A DNA stretch of 9,708 bases from contig DAOWAQ010000048.1 of NCBI GenBank assembly GCA_030634505.1, forward strand, positions 1 through 9,708, given 5' to 3'. This DNA comes from Calditrichia bacterium. GTDB taxonomy: Bacteria > Calditrichota > Calditrichia > JAJRVZ01. This document shows positions 1 through 8,261 of the stretch, piece by piece. Position numbers and translations under genes: made by a program. Below the pieces are notes generated by a model that was given only the letters and a program-made list of their open reading frames with translations, was not told the origin of the DNA and searched no databases. The stretch's first letter is position 1, and each line of letters starts with the position of its first letter.

Positions 1-1
1 A

Positions 2-157
2 CAAAACCTGTACACAAGAATTGAAAAAAGAAATATAAATGGAAAATATTTACATTGTGTCTGGCTTGATGGGAAAAAGGGGTTTTCTGAAACACTTGAA
101 TTTGCAGAGAAAATTAAAGAAAAATATCATTTACAATATCGAATTCTTCAACAATAA
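2..157 (+). CDS. 3' end of an unidentified gene, possibly a SPOR-domain protein
   Basis: An open frame enters from the left edge and ends at a TAA at 155-157, giving the last 51 residues of a protein whose start is outside the window. The tail reads as a short strand (KYLHCVWLDG), then a helix (SETLEFAEKIKEKY), then a strand ending in YRILQQ. This layout and the spacing of glycine, alanine and hydrophobic residues resemble the second half of a SPOR (peptidoglycan-binding) domain, which usually sits at the C-terminus of envelope proteins. The match is by pattern only and could be chance. Its stop lies 17 bases before the next start, so it may be cotranscribed with the Crp-family gene and the kinase. 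That the frame is coding is supported by the tight spacing and by the absence of stops over the visible stretch, which is short. Confidence 0.5.
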   Translation, partial: QNLYTRIEKRNINGKYLHCVWLDGKKGFSETLEFAEKIKEKYHLQYRILQQ

Positions 158-174
158 AAGGGGCTAACATTACA

Positions 175-852
175 ATGGATATTTCATTATTAAAATTTAT
201 ACCAATATTTTCTGAACTTTCAGAAAATGATTTTCAAAAAATTGCACGTGCATCTTCAAAACAGCTTTATAGAAAAGACAATATGATTCTTATCGAAGAA
301 GAAATTGGTTCAACGATGTTTATTATTTTGAATGGAAGAGTAAAGATATCTAGAATTAGTGAAGATGGAAGAGAAGTTATATTGTCTATTTTGAGTGAAG
401 GTGATTTTTTTGGAGAAATGTCCATCCTCGATGGAGAAACACGTTCTGCAAATGTGGTTACATTAGAAGATTCTGAAATTCTGGTGATTAGAAGAGAAGA
501 TTTTCTACAAATGTTACGGGATTTCCCCCAAATAGCGATTAATTTACTAAAAGAACTGGCTCACAGATTGCGAAGAAGTGATTCTCAAATAAAAAGTCTT
601 TCCCTGCAAAACGCGACAGGTAAAGTTGCGAGTACATTGTTAAGAATTGCCGATGATTCCGGTAAAATCCATTTGGGTCAGGTTGAGATTCCAAAATTAC
701 CTCCTCAGCAAGATCTGGCAAATATGGCAGGAACCAGTCGGGAAACGATCTCGCGTGTTATAAAATCTCTTTCTGAAAAAGGGTATCTTAAAAAGATCGG
801 AAGCAAATTAATTATTATGGATTACGAAACGTTCCGTTCCGATTTTTCTTAG
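175..852 (+). CDS. Crp/Fnr-family transcriptional regulator
   Basis: A 225-residue protein of normal length for the family. Residues about 5-115 form the cyclic-nucleotide-binding-type beta-roll; the phosphate-binding-cassette motif is well kept at 79-92 (FGEMSILDGETRSA), including the Glu81 and Arg90-Ser91 positions that contact cAMP in Crp. Residues about 116-145 are the dimerisation helix, and about 150-215 the winged helix-turn-helix, whose recognition helix carries RETISR (189-194), close to the RETVGR of E. coli Crp. The protein has no cysteine at all, so it cannot be an Fnr-type iron-sulfur oxygen sensor and is unlikely to sense redox through thiols. A cyclic nucleotide ligand is plausible from the cassette but not proven. 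The start at 175 puts MDISLLKFIPIF at the N-terminus, typical of the family, with a G-rich AGGGG at 159-163, 11 bases upstream. The gene is followed after 17 bases by a histidine kinase. Its target sites were not identified. Confidence 0.93.
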   Translation: MDISLLKFIPIFSELSENDFQKIARASSKQLYRKDNMILIEEEIGSTMFIILNGRVKISRISEDGREVILSILSEGDFFGEMSILDGETRSANVVTLEDSEILVIRREDFLQMLRDFPQIAINLLKELAHRLRRSDSQIKSLSLQNATGKVASTLLRIADDSGKIHLGQVEIPKLPPQQDLANMAGTSRETISRVIKSLSEKGYLKKIGSKLIIMDYETFRSDFS

Positions 853-869
853 TTCGTTTCACCTTATTA

Positions 870-2966
870 ATGAAATCATTTCAACAAAATATAGCACTTA
901 TTTCATCTGATCCTGAGCGCTTAAATAATTTAAAGATTTATATCACCTCGCCAAAAACCAAAATCTACACTTTTGATTTTCAATCAGCTTTTAGTAATAT
1001 ATTGAAATCTGAGATTTTTGATTTAATTATATTTGATTTGTTTCCCAATGGATCTTATGATATTAAAAGAGTCTCTTTGTTAAGAAAGGATAAATTACAT
1101 CAAATCACTCCATTTTTATATTTAATAGGAAAAGAGCAATCAACATATAAAATGGAAATCTATAAGGACGAGTATAGTAGTTTCTTATTTGATCCCATTG
1201 ATAAATTCGAATTATTAAATTCTATTAAACACTTAGATAAAATTAATAACCTTGAGAAAAGATTGTATATTTATAAAGATGTTTTGGAAGGCGAAAAACA
1301 GCTCGTAAACAATCTTGATAAACTGCTTCAAATAAACTTATTCTTACAATACCAAGAATTATCGAAAGCATTTGAGGAAATCCAATTTAATTTCATTCAT
1401 AAAATGGAACTTACGTTTGCTGTGGAAAAAGTAGTTTATTTATATTATTTGGAGAAAGAAAATTCTTTGCGTTTAAATGTTTTTGATAAAGAGAATAAAA
1501 CATTAATGCAGAGAGTAATGTTCGATATTTCCAAATCTACAATTCAGAAAACAATAAATAGCAAGATTCCTTATGTATTGGAAGGACAGGATTTACTTGA
1601 TCCGTTCATTCAGGAAATTGAGGAAACGATAGGTTTTGAAATAAATAGTTTACTTTTTGCCCCTCTATCATTATTTCACAAGATGCATGGAGGTTTTGTA
1701 CTAATAAACAAAATTTATCGACACAACTTTTCTGAAAATGATTTTTCATTAGCAATTTTAACTATTCAAAAACTTAAACAAAATTTAGAATTAATACAGT
1801 TAAAAAAATATGGATATGCGGAATTAAGCGATATTTTTAAAGAAAAAAAAGTAACTACAGTTCCTTCAAAAGAATTTCAATTATATAAAAATGTTTTAGA
1901 GTCCATAAGTTTCGGTCTGATTGTTTTTGATGAAAAATATGTGATAAAGTTTTTAAATAAATTTGCACGGGATGCTATCGGCGAAAAATATAATACTAAT
2001 TCTTCGCTTTCAAAAGTCTTTGGTGAAGAAGCAGTTGAGAAAATCGAAAAATCGATTGAAAATAATCAAATTCCGGCTTTAAGGCAAGAAGTACTTATAG
2101 TTCGTGTTGGCGCACAAAATCTTGATCTGGGATACTCAATTTATCCGGTAGTGATGGATGAGCAGAAACATTATGCCTTAACTTTTATGGAAATATCTCA
2201 ATCAAAACACATACAATCAGAAATAATAAGAATGGATCGCATGGCTTCTTTAGGAGTATTGGCTTCTGGCATTGCTCATGAAATAAGAAATCCTCTTGCA
2301 GGTATTAAAGCCATGGCACAAACATTGGAGGAGGAATTAGAAGGCGACGATGCAAAAATTGAATACTCTCAAAGAATTGTACGCCAGGTAAACAGGTTAG
2401 ATAAATTACTAAAATCTTTTTTTTCCTATGCCAAACCACAGAGACCAAATCCTATAAAATGTGATATTCCTGATATTGTTAGAGAAGTTTTACCATTGTT
2501 TGAACGTCGGATTAAAGAAAAAAAAATACAAATAAAAGAGGTTTATTCACCTTCATTAAAAAAGATATTTGTGGATTCTCATCAAATTCAACAGGTTTTC
2601 TTTAATCTAATTATTAATGCGATTCATGCAATGGAAAATGGAGGTGTTTTAACTATAAAAGCCAGACTGCCGGAAGAAACACACCCGGTAATTGACAGGA
2701 GACAAAGAATTCCCAAGCTTTTTTCTGAAATATATGATGAAATTACGATCTCCGATACCGGCACTGGAATGGAACAAACTACTCTTAAAAATATGTATAA
2801 TCCATTTTATACAACGAAAGCAACAGGAACGGGTTTAGGACTTTCAATAGTCTATCAGATAATTCGCGAACATGGCGGACAAATAACGGTTGAAAGCGAA
2901 GTTGGTAAAGGAACGGTATTTCAAATTCTACTCCCGGTTTATATTGAGAAAAAACACGAGTTTTAA
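870..2966 (+). CDS. Soluble hybrid-like sensor histidine kinase (degenerate receiver-GAF-PAS-HisKA-HATPase)
   Basis: A 698-residue kinase with no signal peptide or membrane segment, so probably cytoplasmic. Residues about 5-122 look like a response-regulator receiver fold, with an Asp at the phospho-acceptor position (Asp56 in LIIFDLF), but the acidic pair is Ser12-Ser13, the Thr/Ser position is Ile86 and the invariant Lys before Pro is Asp108 (FDPID). A helical linker (about 123-155) leads to a GAF domain (about 160-310, ending in the typical APLSL...GGFVLINK...FSENDFSL pattern) and a PAS domain (about 336-445, FGLIVFDEKYVIKFLN). The catalytic core is intact and NtrB-like: His470 in AHEIRNPLAG; N-box Asn579/Asn583; G1 Asp629-x-Gly631-x-Gly633; F-box NPFYTTK; G2 GTGLGLS (653-659). 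About 20 extra residues (600-622) precede G1. The start at 870 has no Shine-Dalgarno sequence and lies 17 bases after the Crp-family gene, suggesting cotranscription. No response regulator adjoins it. The signal sensed is unknown. Confidence 0.93.
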   Translation: MKSFQQNIALISSDPERLNNLKIYITSPKTKIYTFDFQSAFSNILKSEIFDLIIFDLFPNGSYDIKRVSLLRKDKLHQITPFLYLIGKEQSTYKMEIYKDEYSSFLFDPIDKFELLNSIKHLDKINNLEKRLYIYKDVLEGEKQLVNNLDKLLQINLFLQYQELSKAFEEIQFNFIHKMELTFAVEKVVYLYYLEKENSLRLNVFDKENKTLMQRVMFDISKSTIQKTINSKIPYVLEGQDLLDPFIQEIEETIGFEINSLLFAPLSLFHKMHGGFVLINKIYRHNFSENDFSLAILTIQKLKQNLELIQLKKYGYAELSDIFKEKKVTTVPSKEFQLYKNVLESISFGLIVFDEKYVIKFLNKFARDAIGEKYNTNSSLSKVFGEEAVEKIEKSIENNQIPALRQEVLIVRVGAQNLDLGYSIYPVVMDEQKHYALTFMEISQSKHIQSEIIRMDRMASLGVLASGIAHEIRNPLAGIKAMAQTLEEELEGDDAKIEYSQRIVRQVNRLDKLLKSFFSYAKPQRPNPIKCDIPDIVREVLPLFERRIKEKKIQIKEVYSPSLKKIFVDSHQIQQVFFNLIINAIHAMENGGVLTIKARLPEETHPVIDRRQRIPKLFSEIYDEITISDTGTGMEQTTLKNMYNPFYTTKATGTGLGLSIVYQIIREHGGQITVESEVGKGTVFQILLPVYIEKKHEF

Positions 2967-3004
2967 TTATGATGCATAAATCAATAAAAGATGAAAATAT
3001 TTTT

Positions 3005-3033
3005 TTGAAATAGTTAATCAGAAACAGTAAATT
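3005..3033 (+). promoter_or_regulatory. Possible sigma-70-like promoter for the aldolase gene
   Basis: The 109-base gap 2967-3075 between the kinase and the aldolase is very AT-rich. It contains TTGAAA (3005-3010) and, 17 bases later, TAAATT (3028-3033), matching the -35 and -10 consensus at 5 and 4 of 6 positions. In sequence this AT-rich such matches arise easily, and lineages such as Bacteroidota use a different promoter type, so the call is weak. No GC-rich hairpin follows the kinase gene, so some read-through from upstream is also possible. Confidence 0.25.
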
Positions 3034-3060
3034 ATTTTTTTTAATTATATAGGAAAGTAA

Positions 3061-3066
3061 AAGGAG
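3061..3066 (+). promoter_or_regulatory. Strong ribosome binding site of fbaB
   Basis: AAGGAG sits 9 bases before the ATG at 3076 and fixes that start. It is the only clear, well-spaced Shine-Dalgarno sequence in the window: the kinase, tamB and Omp85 starts have none, and the Crp-family gene has only a G-rich AGGGG at a longer distance. This suggests the aldolase is translated at a high rate. Confidence 0.85.
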
Positions 3067-3075
3067 AACAAAAAT

Positions 3076-4143
3076 ATGATAGAAAAAATTCGTGAATATC
3101 TGGGTGATCAGGCAGATTATTATTTAAATTATGAGTCCAAAACTGTAAAAAAAGATATGTTAAATTTACCGGGTCCTGATTTTGTAGATCGTATTTTTGC
3201 CCTAACCGATCGATCGATTCCGGTTTTGCGCAATTTACAATCAATTTTTAATAATGGACGAATGGCTGGTACTGGTTATTTATCAATTTTACCTGTCGAT
3301 CAGGGAATTGAACATTCTGCAGGCGCTTCTTTTGCTCCGAATCCCATTTATTTTGATCCTGAAAGTATTGTAAAATTAGCAATTGAAGGTGGATGTAATG
3401 CCTGTGCTTCAACCTTAGGAGTTTTGGGATCTGTTGCTCGCAAATATGCACATAAAATACCATTTATTGTAAAATTAAATCACAACGAATTATTGACTGC
3501 GCCAAATACTTTCGATCAGATAATGTTTGCCGGTGTGGAGCAAGCTGCAGATATGGGAGCCGCAGCTGTCGGTGCAACAATCTATTTTGGATCGGAAGAA
3601 TCAAATCGTCAAATCGTTGAAGTAAGTGAAGCTTTCGAGTATGCCCATGAACTGGGAATGGTAACAATTCTATGGTGCTATCTGAGAAATTCAGCATTTA
3701 AAGTAGATGGTAAAGACTACCACGTCAGTGCTGATTTGACCGGACAGGCAAATCATTTAGGTGTAACAATTGAAGCAGATATTATTAAACAAAAAATGCC
3801 CGAGCTTAATGGTGGCTATAAAGCAGTTGCCGGAAAATTGGGAAGTTTTGGTAAAACACATGAAAAAGTATATTCTGAATTAAGCACGGATCATCCTATT
3901 GATCTGACACGTTACCAGGTGATAAGCAACTATATGGGTCGTGCCGGCTTAATTAATTCTGGTGGAGCATCCGGGAAAAATGATTTTGGTGATGCCGCTA
4001 TGACGGCGGTGGTTAACAAACGAGCGGGTGGTATGGGATTGATTTCAGGTAGAAAAGCTTTCCAAAGACCAATGGAAGAAGGTATAAAACTTCTAAACCA
4101 GATACAGGACGTTTATTTGTGTGACGATGTAACTATAGCATAG
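3076..4143 (+). CDS. fbaB: Class I fructose-bisphosphate aldolase (FbaB/DhnA type)
   Basis: A 355-residue cytoplasmic enzyme that cleaves fructose 1,6-bisphosphate into dihydroxyacetone phosphate and glyceraldehyde 3-phosphate (and the reverse) through a lysine Schiff base, in glycolysis/gluconeogenesis. From memory the whole length aligns with E. coli FbaB (about 350 residues): shared blocks are [20 protein letters not shown] (65-84), IVKLNHNE (131-138), [11 protein letters not shown] (166-176), LRNSAFK (203-209), [14 protein letters not shown] (215-228), NGGYKA (245-250), [12 protein letters not shown] (287-298) and NKRAGGMGL (314-322). By family comparison Lys238 in ADIIKQKM is the likely Schiff-base lysine, with Asp75 and the Trp200/Tyr202 pair as other active-site residues. 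The segment around 251-262 is a few residues longer than in E. coli, which accounts for the extra length. The start is set by AAGGAG 9 bases upstream. The gene stands alone between a possible promoter and an intrinsic terminator. I see no truncation or lost catalytic residue. Confidence 0.97.
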   Translation: MIEKIREYLGDQADYYLNYESKTVKKDMLNLPGPDFVDRIFALTDRSIPVLRNLQSIFNNGRMAGTGYLSILPVDQGIEHSAGASFAPNPIYFDPESIVKLAIEGGCNACASTLGVLGSVARKYAHKIPFIVKLNHNELLTAPNTFDQIMFAGVEQAADMGAAAVGATIYFGSEESNRQIVEVSEAFEYAHELGMVTILWCYLRNSAFKVDGKDYHVSADLTGQANHLGVTIEADIIKQKMPELNGGYKAVAGKLGSFGKTHEKVYSELSTDHPIDLTRYQVISNYMGRAGLINSGGASGKNDFGDAAMTAVVNKRAGGMGLISGRKAFQRPMEEGIKLLNQIQDVYLCDDVTIA

Positions 4144-4163
4144 TTTAAATAACAATACACTTT

Positions 4164-4198
4164 AATGGCCTGTTTAGTTTAAGCAGGTCATTTTTTTT
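4164..4198 (+). terminator. Intrinsic terminator after fbaB
   Basis: The left arm AATGGCCTGTTT (4164-4175) pairs with AAGCAGGTCATT (4181-4192) around a 5-base loop AGTTT: a 12-base-pair stem with two G-U pairs. An 8-base T run (4191-4198) follows and overlaps the stem end. It begins 21 bases after the aldolase stop. There is no matching A run on the left side, so it should work mainly on the + strand, separating fbaB from tamB. Confidence 0.88.
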
Positions 4199-4268
4199 GC
4201 TTGAAAAAAAGTTTAAATTATTTCCAAATTGTATGTAACGATTTTCAATTTGATTTGTATAAGCATAT
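4199..4268 (+). other. AT-rich leader upstream of tamB
   Basis: This 70-base stretch between the terminator and the tamB start must hold the tamB promoter if the terminator is efficient. I see a TTGAAA at 4201-4206 but no -10 box at a good distance, and a TATAAG at 4258-4263 that lies almost on the start codon. No Shine-Dalgarno sequence precedes the ATG at 4269. No promoter can be assigned with confidence. Confidence 0.4.
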
Positions 4269-7200
4269 ATGTTTAAATCAATTGCTAAAATATCATCAGT
4301 AATTTTATTACTAATTATACTTTCCTTTGTGTTGTTGTATTGGCAATCAAATGTTATATCCAATACTATTAAAAATATACTAAATTCTGAGTTGGAAGGT
4401 ATCGCCCATATTGAATATAGTGAGTTAAAAGGTAACCTTTTTGAAACAATTGAGATAACTGATTTACTTATTACACTGAAAGATAGCAGTACAATCAAAT
4501 CGAAATCTTTAAAAATTGATTATAATCTGATCAGTGTAATATTTCAACCTTATTTAGTACGTGATTTTTCCATTGATAGTTTAGTTGTCAATCTAAAAGA
4601 GAATAAAGAACGTTCAGTTACAAAGGAGAATAAACCTTTCACGATTGATGACATCCCAACAATTTTAGATTCGTTGATTATTGTAGATTCATTATTGGTT
4701 ATTTTTCCGGAGCTCATTGTTAACAATTGTAAAATTGTAAATGCGAACTTGAAACTAACTGAAGATTTGAAATTCGAGAATATCAATCTCAGTCTAAAAT
4801 ATGCTTTCGATTCTGAACAATTAGATATTCTCATAGAAAGCCTGACGGGATATTGGAAAAACCGGGATTTGAATATTAAAAAATTTCAAACTGAATTTAA
4901 TGCGAATAAAAATCGTATTACTTTAAATAAATTCCAATTTGAAACAAACAATTCATATATATATGCCAAATCAGAATTTAGTTTTGCTGATAAAAACTGG
5001 ATTATTTTTGATCTGGAAGATTCACATCTGGATTACTTAGATATCAGTAAGTTCATTCAATTGGAGGAAATAACAAAAGGTTGGGTAAATACCTCATTCC
5101 AGGTTGTTGGTTCACCAAATAATTTATCTGCCCAGTTATCTGTAAACGGTGAAACAGATCAATATAAAATTGATTCTCTTATTGCTGATATAGATTATAA
5201 AGATAAAGTTTTATCCGTGTTGACAGGTAAAATATTAATTAATAATACTTTTTTAACTTTTAGTGGAAAAGGATCTGTAGAATCAAGTTACAGTAAAATT
5301 AATTTTAACAAATTCAACCTTTCAAATTTAGTCCCTGATGTAATTAATACAAATCTGACTGGTAATATTTCTTTTAATGTGGATAAATTGGATTTGAATC
5401 ATCTAACCGGTAGTGGTGAAATATTTTTAATCAATTCAGTTATTGATTCGGTTAAAATTGATTCACTTAGGTTTGCTTTACTAACTATTGACAACAATTT
5501 TGATATTATCGATCCATCGTTATTAAAGTTTGGAGATAATTCACTTTTTAAAGTAAAAGGTAATCTTGACAGAAAACTAAATATCGATGCTGAATTATTC
5601 ACAGAAAACAATGATTTATCAGAGCTATTTCCTGCTTTAAATTTTGACACATTGAATGGTAGTTTTGATGCTAATTTAACAATGACAGGTAATATCGGGG
5701 ATCCTGATTTGCATGGATATTTATTCTTACCCTTTATTGCAAAAGATAGTATACAATTAGATACAATCATACTTGATCTCAAATTAAAAAAAATATTCAG
5801 TGGGAGAAAAGGAACCGCGCATTTTTCAATTAAAAAAGGTGATATTCAGGGTTTTGAACTTACTGAAGCATTGGTGAATATTAGTTTCGACAGTAACAAA
5901 GTCTTTTTTGATACATTAAGATTTGCCAATAATGAGAATTATATTTCGTTAGCTGGTTTATTAACACAGCATGCAGATACATTTAACCTGGGGTTTGATC
6001 TTTTTAAAATAAATTATCAAAATTACTGGATCGAAAATTCGGATTCTATTTTGATCAATTTTTATCCCGATGAATATATAATTAATCAGGCATTTTTTAA
6101 AGCACCTAAGGAAGGTGTTATAGAAATTCGTGGATTTTGGGATAATGAGATTGAAGATTTGCAGATTGGATTATATGTGGAAAATATAAAGATTGATCCA
6201 TTTCAACAATTCTTCAAAACGGATCAATCTTTTGGCGGCGTTTTGAATGGTGAAGTACTATTAATTGATCCTGTACATAATCCCAATATTGAAAGTGAGG
6301 TAAAAGGTGAGTTCATAACATTTAATGATGCATCCATGGGAAATGTAAGCATGGATATTGAATATGATAATGGTAGTATTTATTTTCGAGAATTTGTTCT
6401 TGATAATGGTGAAACACATTTTTATGCAAATGGTGATATTGCTTTAAAGTTTATTGAAGAAAACAATAAACAAACTATTGATTTTATAGAGGGAACTGAA
6501 TCTAATTTATCGGTTCAGTGGGAAAATTTCGATTTGAATCAATATCAGCATATATTGAAAATGAAAAATCCTGTTAAAGGGGCATCTTCCGGAGAGATTT
6601 TGATTGCTGGTAGTATCAAAAAACCAGAAATATCTATTACAATGAATGCGGATAGCATAACATATGACAAGTATAATTTGACTGATCTTAATTTGAAAAG
6701 TCATTATAAAGATGGATTCATTGTTTTAGATACATTGTTAACTGAAATCAATCAAACATTTATAAGCGCCAGTGGTTCTCAGCAAATAGATATGGATCTT
6801 GCAGAAATGAAATTTGAGTTATCAAACAATCCTTTGGATTTAAATATATATAGTAAAGATGATCGCATAGAATTCTTAGGAAATTTTCTTGAGCAGGTAG
6901 AAAAAATTTCAGGTGAATATGAAACTAAAATTCATATAGGCGGTACTCCTGAAAATCCTGTAATCGATAATGGATTTTTTAATATTAACAATGGAATTCT
7001 TGTATTATCGAGGGTGAAAAATCCAATTACAGATTTATATATCAATGCAACAATAAAAGATTCCATTTTAACAATTGAAAATCTGAGTACATTTTCAATT
7101 AAGGAAAAAGATATATGGGAACAAAGCTGGTCTTATGTGATCAATTTCTTCAGGCTATTTAAAGGTGAAACTACTCCTGAAGGTCAATTAATTGGCAATG

Positions 7201-8258
7201 GTACAATTGATCTTTCGGATATACAGCATCCTGATATTGATTTGAATTTGAATATGTATGAATTTTTCGTAGACTATTTTGTTGAAAATACACAAATGGT
7301 GATTACATCTGATAATTTGCATATTTCAGGAAAAGACACTTTAAATATAGACGGTGATTTGCAGATAGAAAAAGGAAAATATAATGTTGATCTTGATAAA
7401 TTAAGAAAAAACATTTACCTGACTTCAACTGAAATAAATACTGAAAAAGCTATCTCATGGAATTTGGAAATTAATATACCGGATAATTTTGTAATAGCCA
7501 GTTCTACTTTAGATTTAGTCAATAATTTTAATTTAGAAATTTCAGGAGATTTACGGGCAATCCAGGAACCAAACTCACCGAATATGGAACTTACGGGACA
7601 TGTAGAAATCCTATCGGGAAGTTATATGGCATTTGGTCAGAACTTTGAAATACAACAGGGATCTATTGATTTTTCTAATCCGAAAAAGATCAATCCGGAT
7701 ATTGAAATATTTGCTGAAAAAGAAACCGGAGAATATACAGTTGAATTGGCAGTAAATGGTAACCTGGAACGATTGATGCAGGAATTACAAATTCGGGATT
7801 CTAATGGAAATTATCTTACCAATCTTTCATTTTACGACAAATTAAAATATATATCGGGAAGCGGAGACGCCGGTCTGGTTAACACCGGTGAAGATGTAAT
7901 AAACACATCAGTCGAAACTGTTTTAGAGAGGGGAGCACAAGACCTGACTGGGTTGGATAAGGTTCAAATAAATGATTCAAAAGGCATGGTTAATTTACAA
8001 TCAATGAAGTTAAACAATGGTTTGCAGGATGCTTCTATTTCGGTAGGAAAATATCTGTCTAATAATCTATATCTTGAATATCGCAGTCAATTTGGAGCAG
8101 GAGCAATTCCAGCCCCAAAACTGAGTTGGGAGCCGGGGAACCAAATAAGTTTGGCATACAAAATAAATAGGTTTTGGTCAGTAGAAAGCGCTTATGCCCA
8201 AACATTAAAAGGAAACACCCTTATAAATATTTCATTAGCATGGAAAACTACTTTTTAA
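4269..8258 (+). CDS. tamB: TamB-like translocation and assembly module protein
   Basis: A 1329-residue protein of typical TamB size. Residues about 7-27 form one uncleaved hydrophobic anchor (ISSVILLLIILSFVLLYW), so the protein should be fixed in the inner membrane with the rest in the periplasm. The body is low in cysteine and proline and rich in alternating hydrophobic/polar strands, as expected for the long groove-shaped beta structure of AsmA/TamB proteins. Short turn motifs containing G and P recur about every 100-200 residues (near 281, 474, 667, 781, 892, 988 and 1104). The C-terminal 350 or so residues carry the TamB/DUF490 domain: GSIDF followed by NPDIEIFAEK (about 1131-1150), YDKLKYISGSG, SVGKYLSNNLYLEY and a final strand ending in Phe (LINISLAWKTTF). 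In the family TamB partners an Omp85 protein in outer-membrane protein assembly and has also been linked to phospholipid transport. Here such a gene follows 3 bases downstream. The start at 4269 gives a standard anchor with no residues to spare; there is no Shine-Dalgarno sequence. Confidence 0.93.
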   Translation: MFKSIAKISSVILLLIILSFVLLYWQSNVISNTIKNILNSELEGIAHIEYSELKGNLFETIEITDLLITLKDSSTIKSKSLKIDYNLISVIFQPYLVRDFSIDSLVVNLKENKERSVTKENKPFTIDDIPTILDSLIIVDSLLVIFPELIVNNCKIVNANLKLTEDLKFENINLSLKYAFDSEQLDILIESLTGYWKNRDLNIKKFQTEFNANKNRITLNKFQFETNNSYIYAKSEFSFADKNWIIFDLEDSHLDYLDISKFIQLEEITKGWVNTSFQVVGSPNNLSAQLSVNGETDQYKIDSLIADIDYKDKVLSVLTGKILINNTFLTFSGKGSVESSYSKINFNKFNLSNLVPDVINTNLTGNISFNVDKLDLNHLTGSGEIFLINSVIDSVKIDSLRFALLTIDNNFDIIDPSLLKFGDNSLFKVKGNLDRKLNIDAELFTENNDLSELFPALNFDTLNGSFDANLTMTGNIGDPDLHGYLFLPFIAKDSIQLDTIILDLKLKKIFSGRKGTAHFSIKKGDIQGFELTEALVNISFDSNKVFFDTLRFANNENYISLAGLLTQHADTFNLGFDLFKINYQNYWIENSDSILINFYPDEYIINQAFFKAPKEGVIEIRGFWDNEIEDLQIGLYVENIKIDPFQQFFKTDQSFGGVLNGEVLLIDPVHNPNIESEVKGEFITFNDASMGNVSMDIEYDNGSIYFREFVLDNGETHFYANGDIALKFIEENNKQTIDFIEGTESNLSVQWENFDLNQYQHILKMKNPVKGASSGEILIAGSIKKPEISITMNADSITYDKYNLTDLNLKSHYKDGFIVLDTLLTEINQTFISASGSQQIDMDLAEMKFELSNNPLDLNIYSKDDRIEFLGNFLEQVEKISGEYETKIHIGGTPENPVIDNGFFNINNGILVLSRVKNPITDLYINATIKDSILTIENLSTFSIKEKDIWEQSWSYVINFFRLFKGETTPEGQLIGNGTIDLSDIQHPDIDLNLNMYEFFVDYFVENTQMVITSDNLHISGKDTLNIDGDLQIEKGKYNVDLDKLRKNIYLTSTEINTEKAISWNLEINIPDNFVIASSTLDLVNNFNLEISGDLRAIQEPNSPNMELTGHVEILSGSYMAFGQNFEIQQGSIDFSNPKKINPDIEIFAEKETGEYTVELAVNGNLERLMQELQIRDSNGNYLTNLSFYDKLKYISGSGDAGLVNTGEDVINTSVETVLERGAQDLTGLDKVQINDSKGMVNLQSMKLNNGLQDASISVGKYLSNNLYLEYRSQFGAGAIPAPKLSWEPGNQISLAYKINRFWSVESAYAQTLKGNTLINISLAWKTTF

Positions 8259-8261
8259 TTT

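Noticed and set aside
2967..2979. Small inverted repeat TTATG-ATG-CATAA just after the kinase gene, with an overlapping TGAT-N6-ATCA.
   Set aside because: The arms are only 4-5 bases and AT-rich, and the site fits neither the Crp (TGTGA-N6-TCACA) nor the Fnr (TTGAT-N4-ATCAA) consensus.
2994..3006. AAAATATTTT palindrome followed by Ts, considered as a terminator for the kinase.
   Set aside because: The stem has no G-C pairs and no room for a loop, so it should not form a stable hairpin.
2969..3013. A 14-codon frame (ATG-ATG start) 2 bases after the kinase stop.
   Set aside because: It is very short, has no ribosome binding site and lies in AT-rich intergenic DNA where such frames arise by chance.
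3041..3697. Three open frames on the minus strand inside or across the aldolase gene.
   Set aside because: They lie opposite a strongly recognised enzyme gene and have no domain-like features; they are shadows of it.
4145..4498. 117-codon open frame on the minus strand across the fbaB-tamB gap.
   Set aside because: It runs antisense through the fbaB terminator and the start of tamB, matches no family I know, and is explained by low-GC composition.
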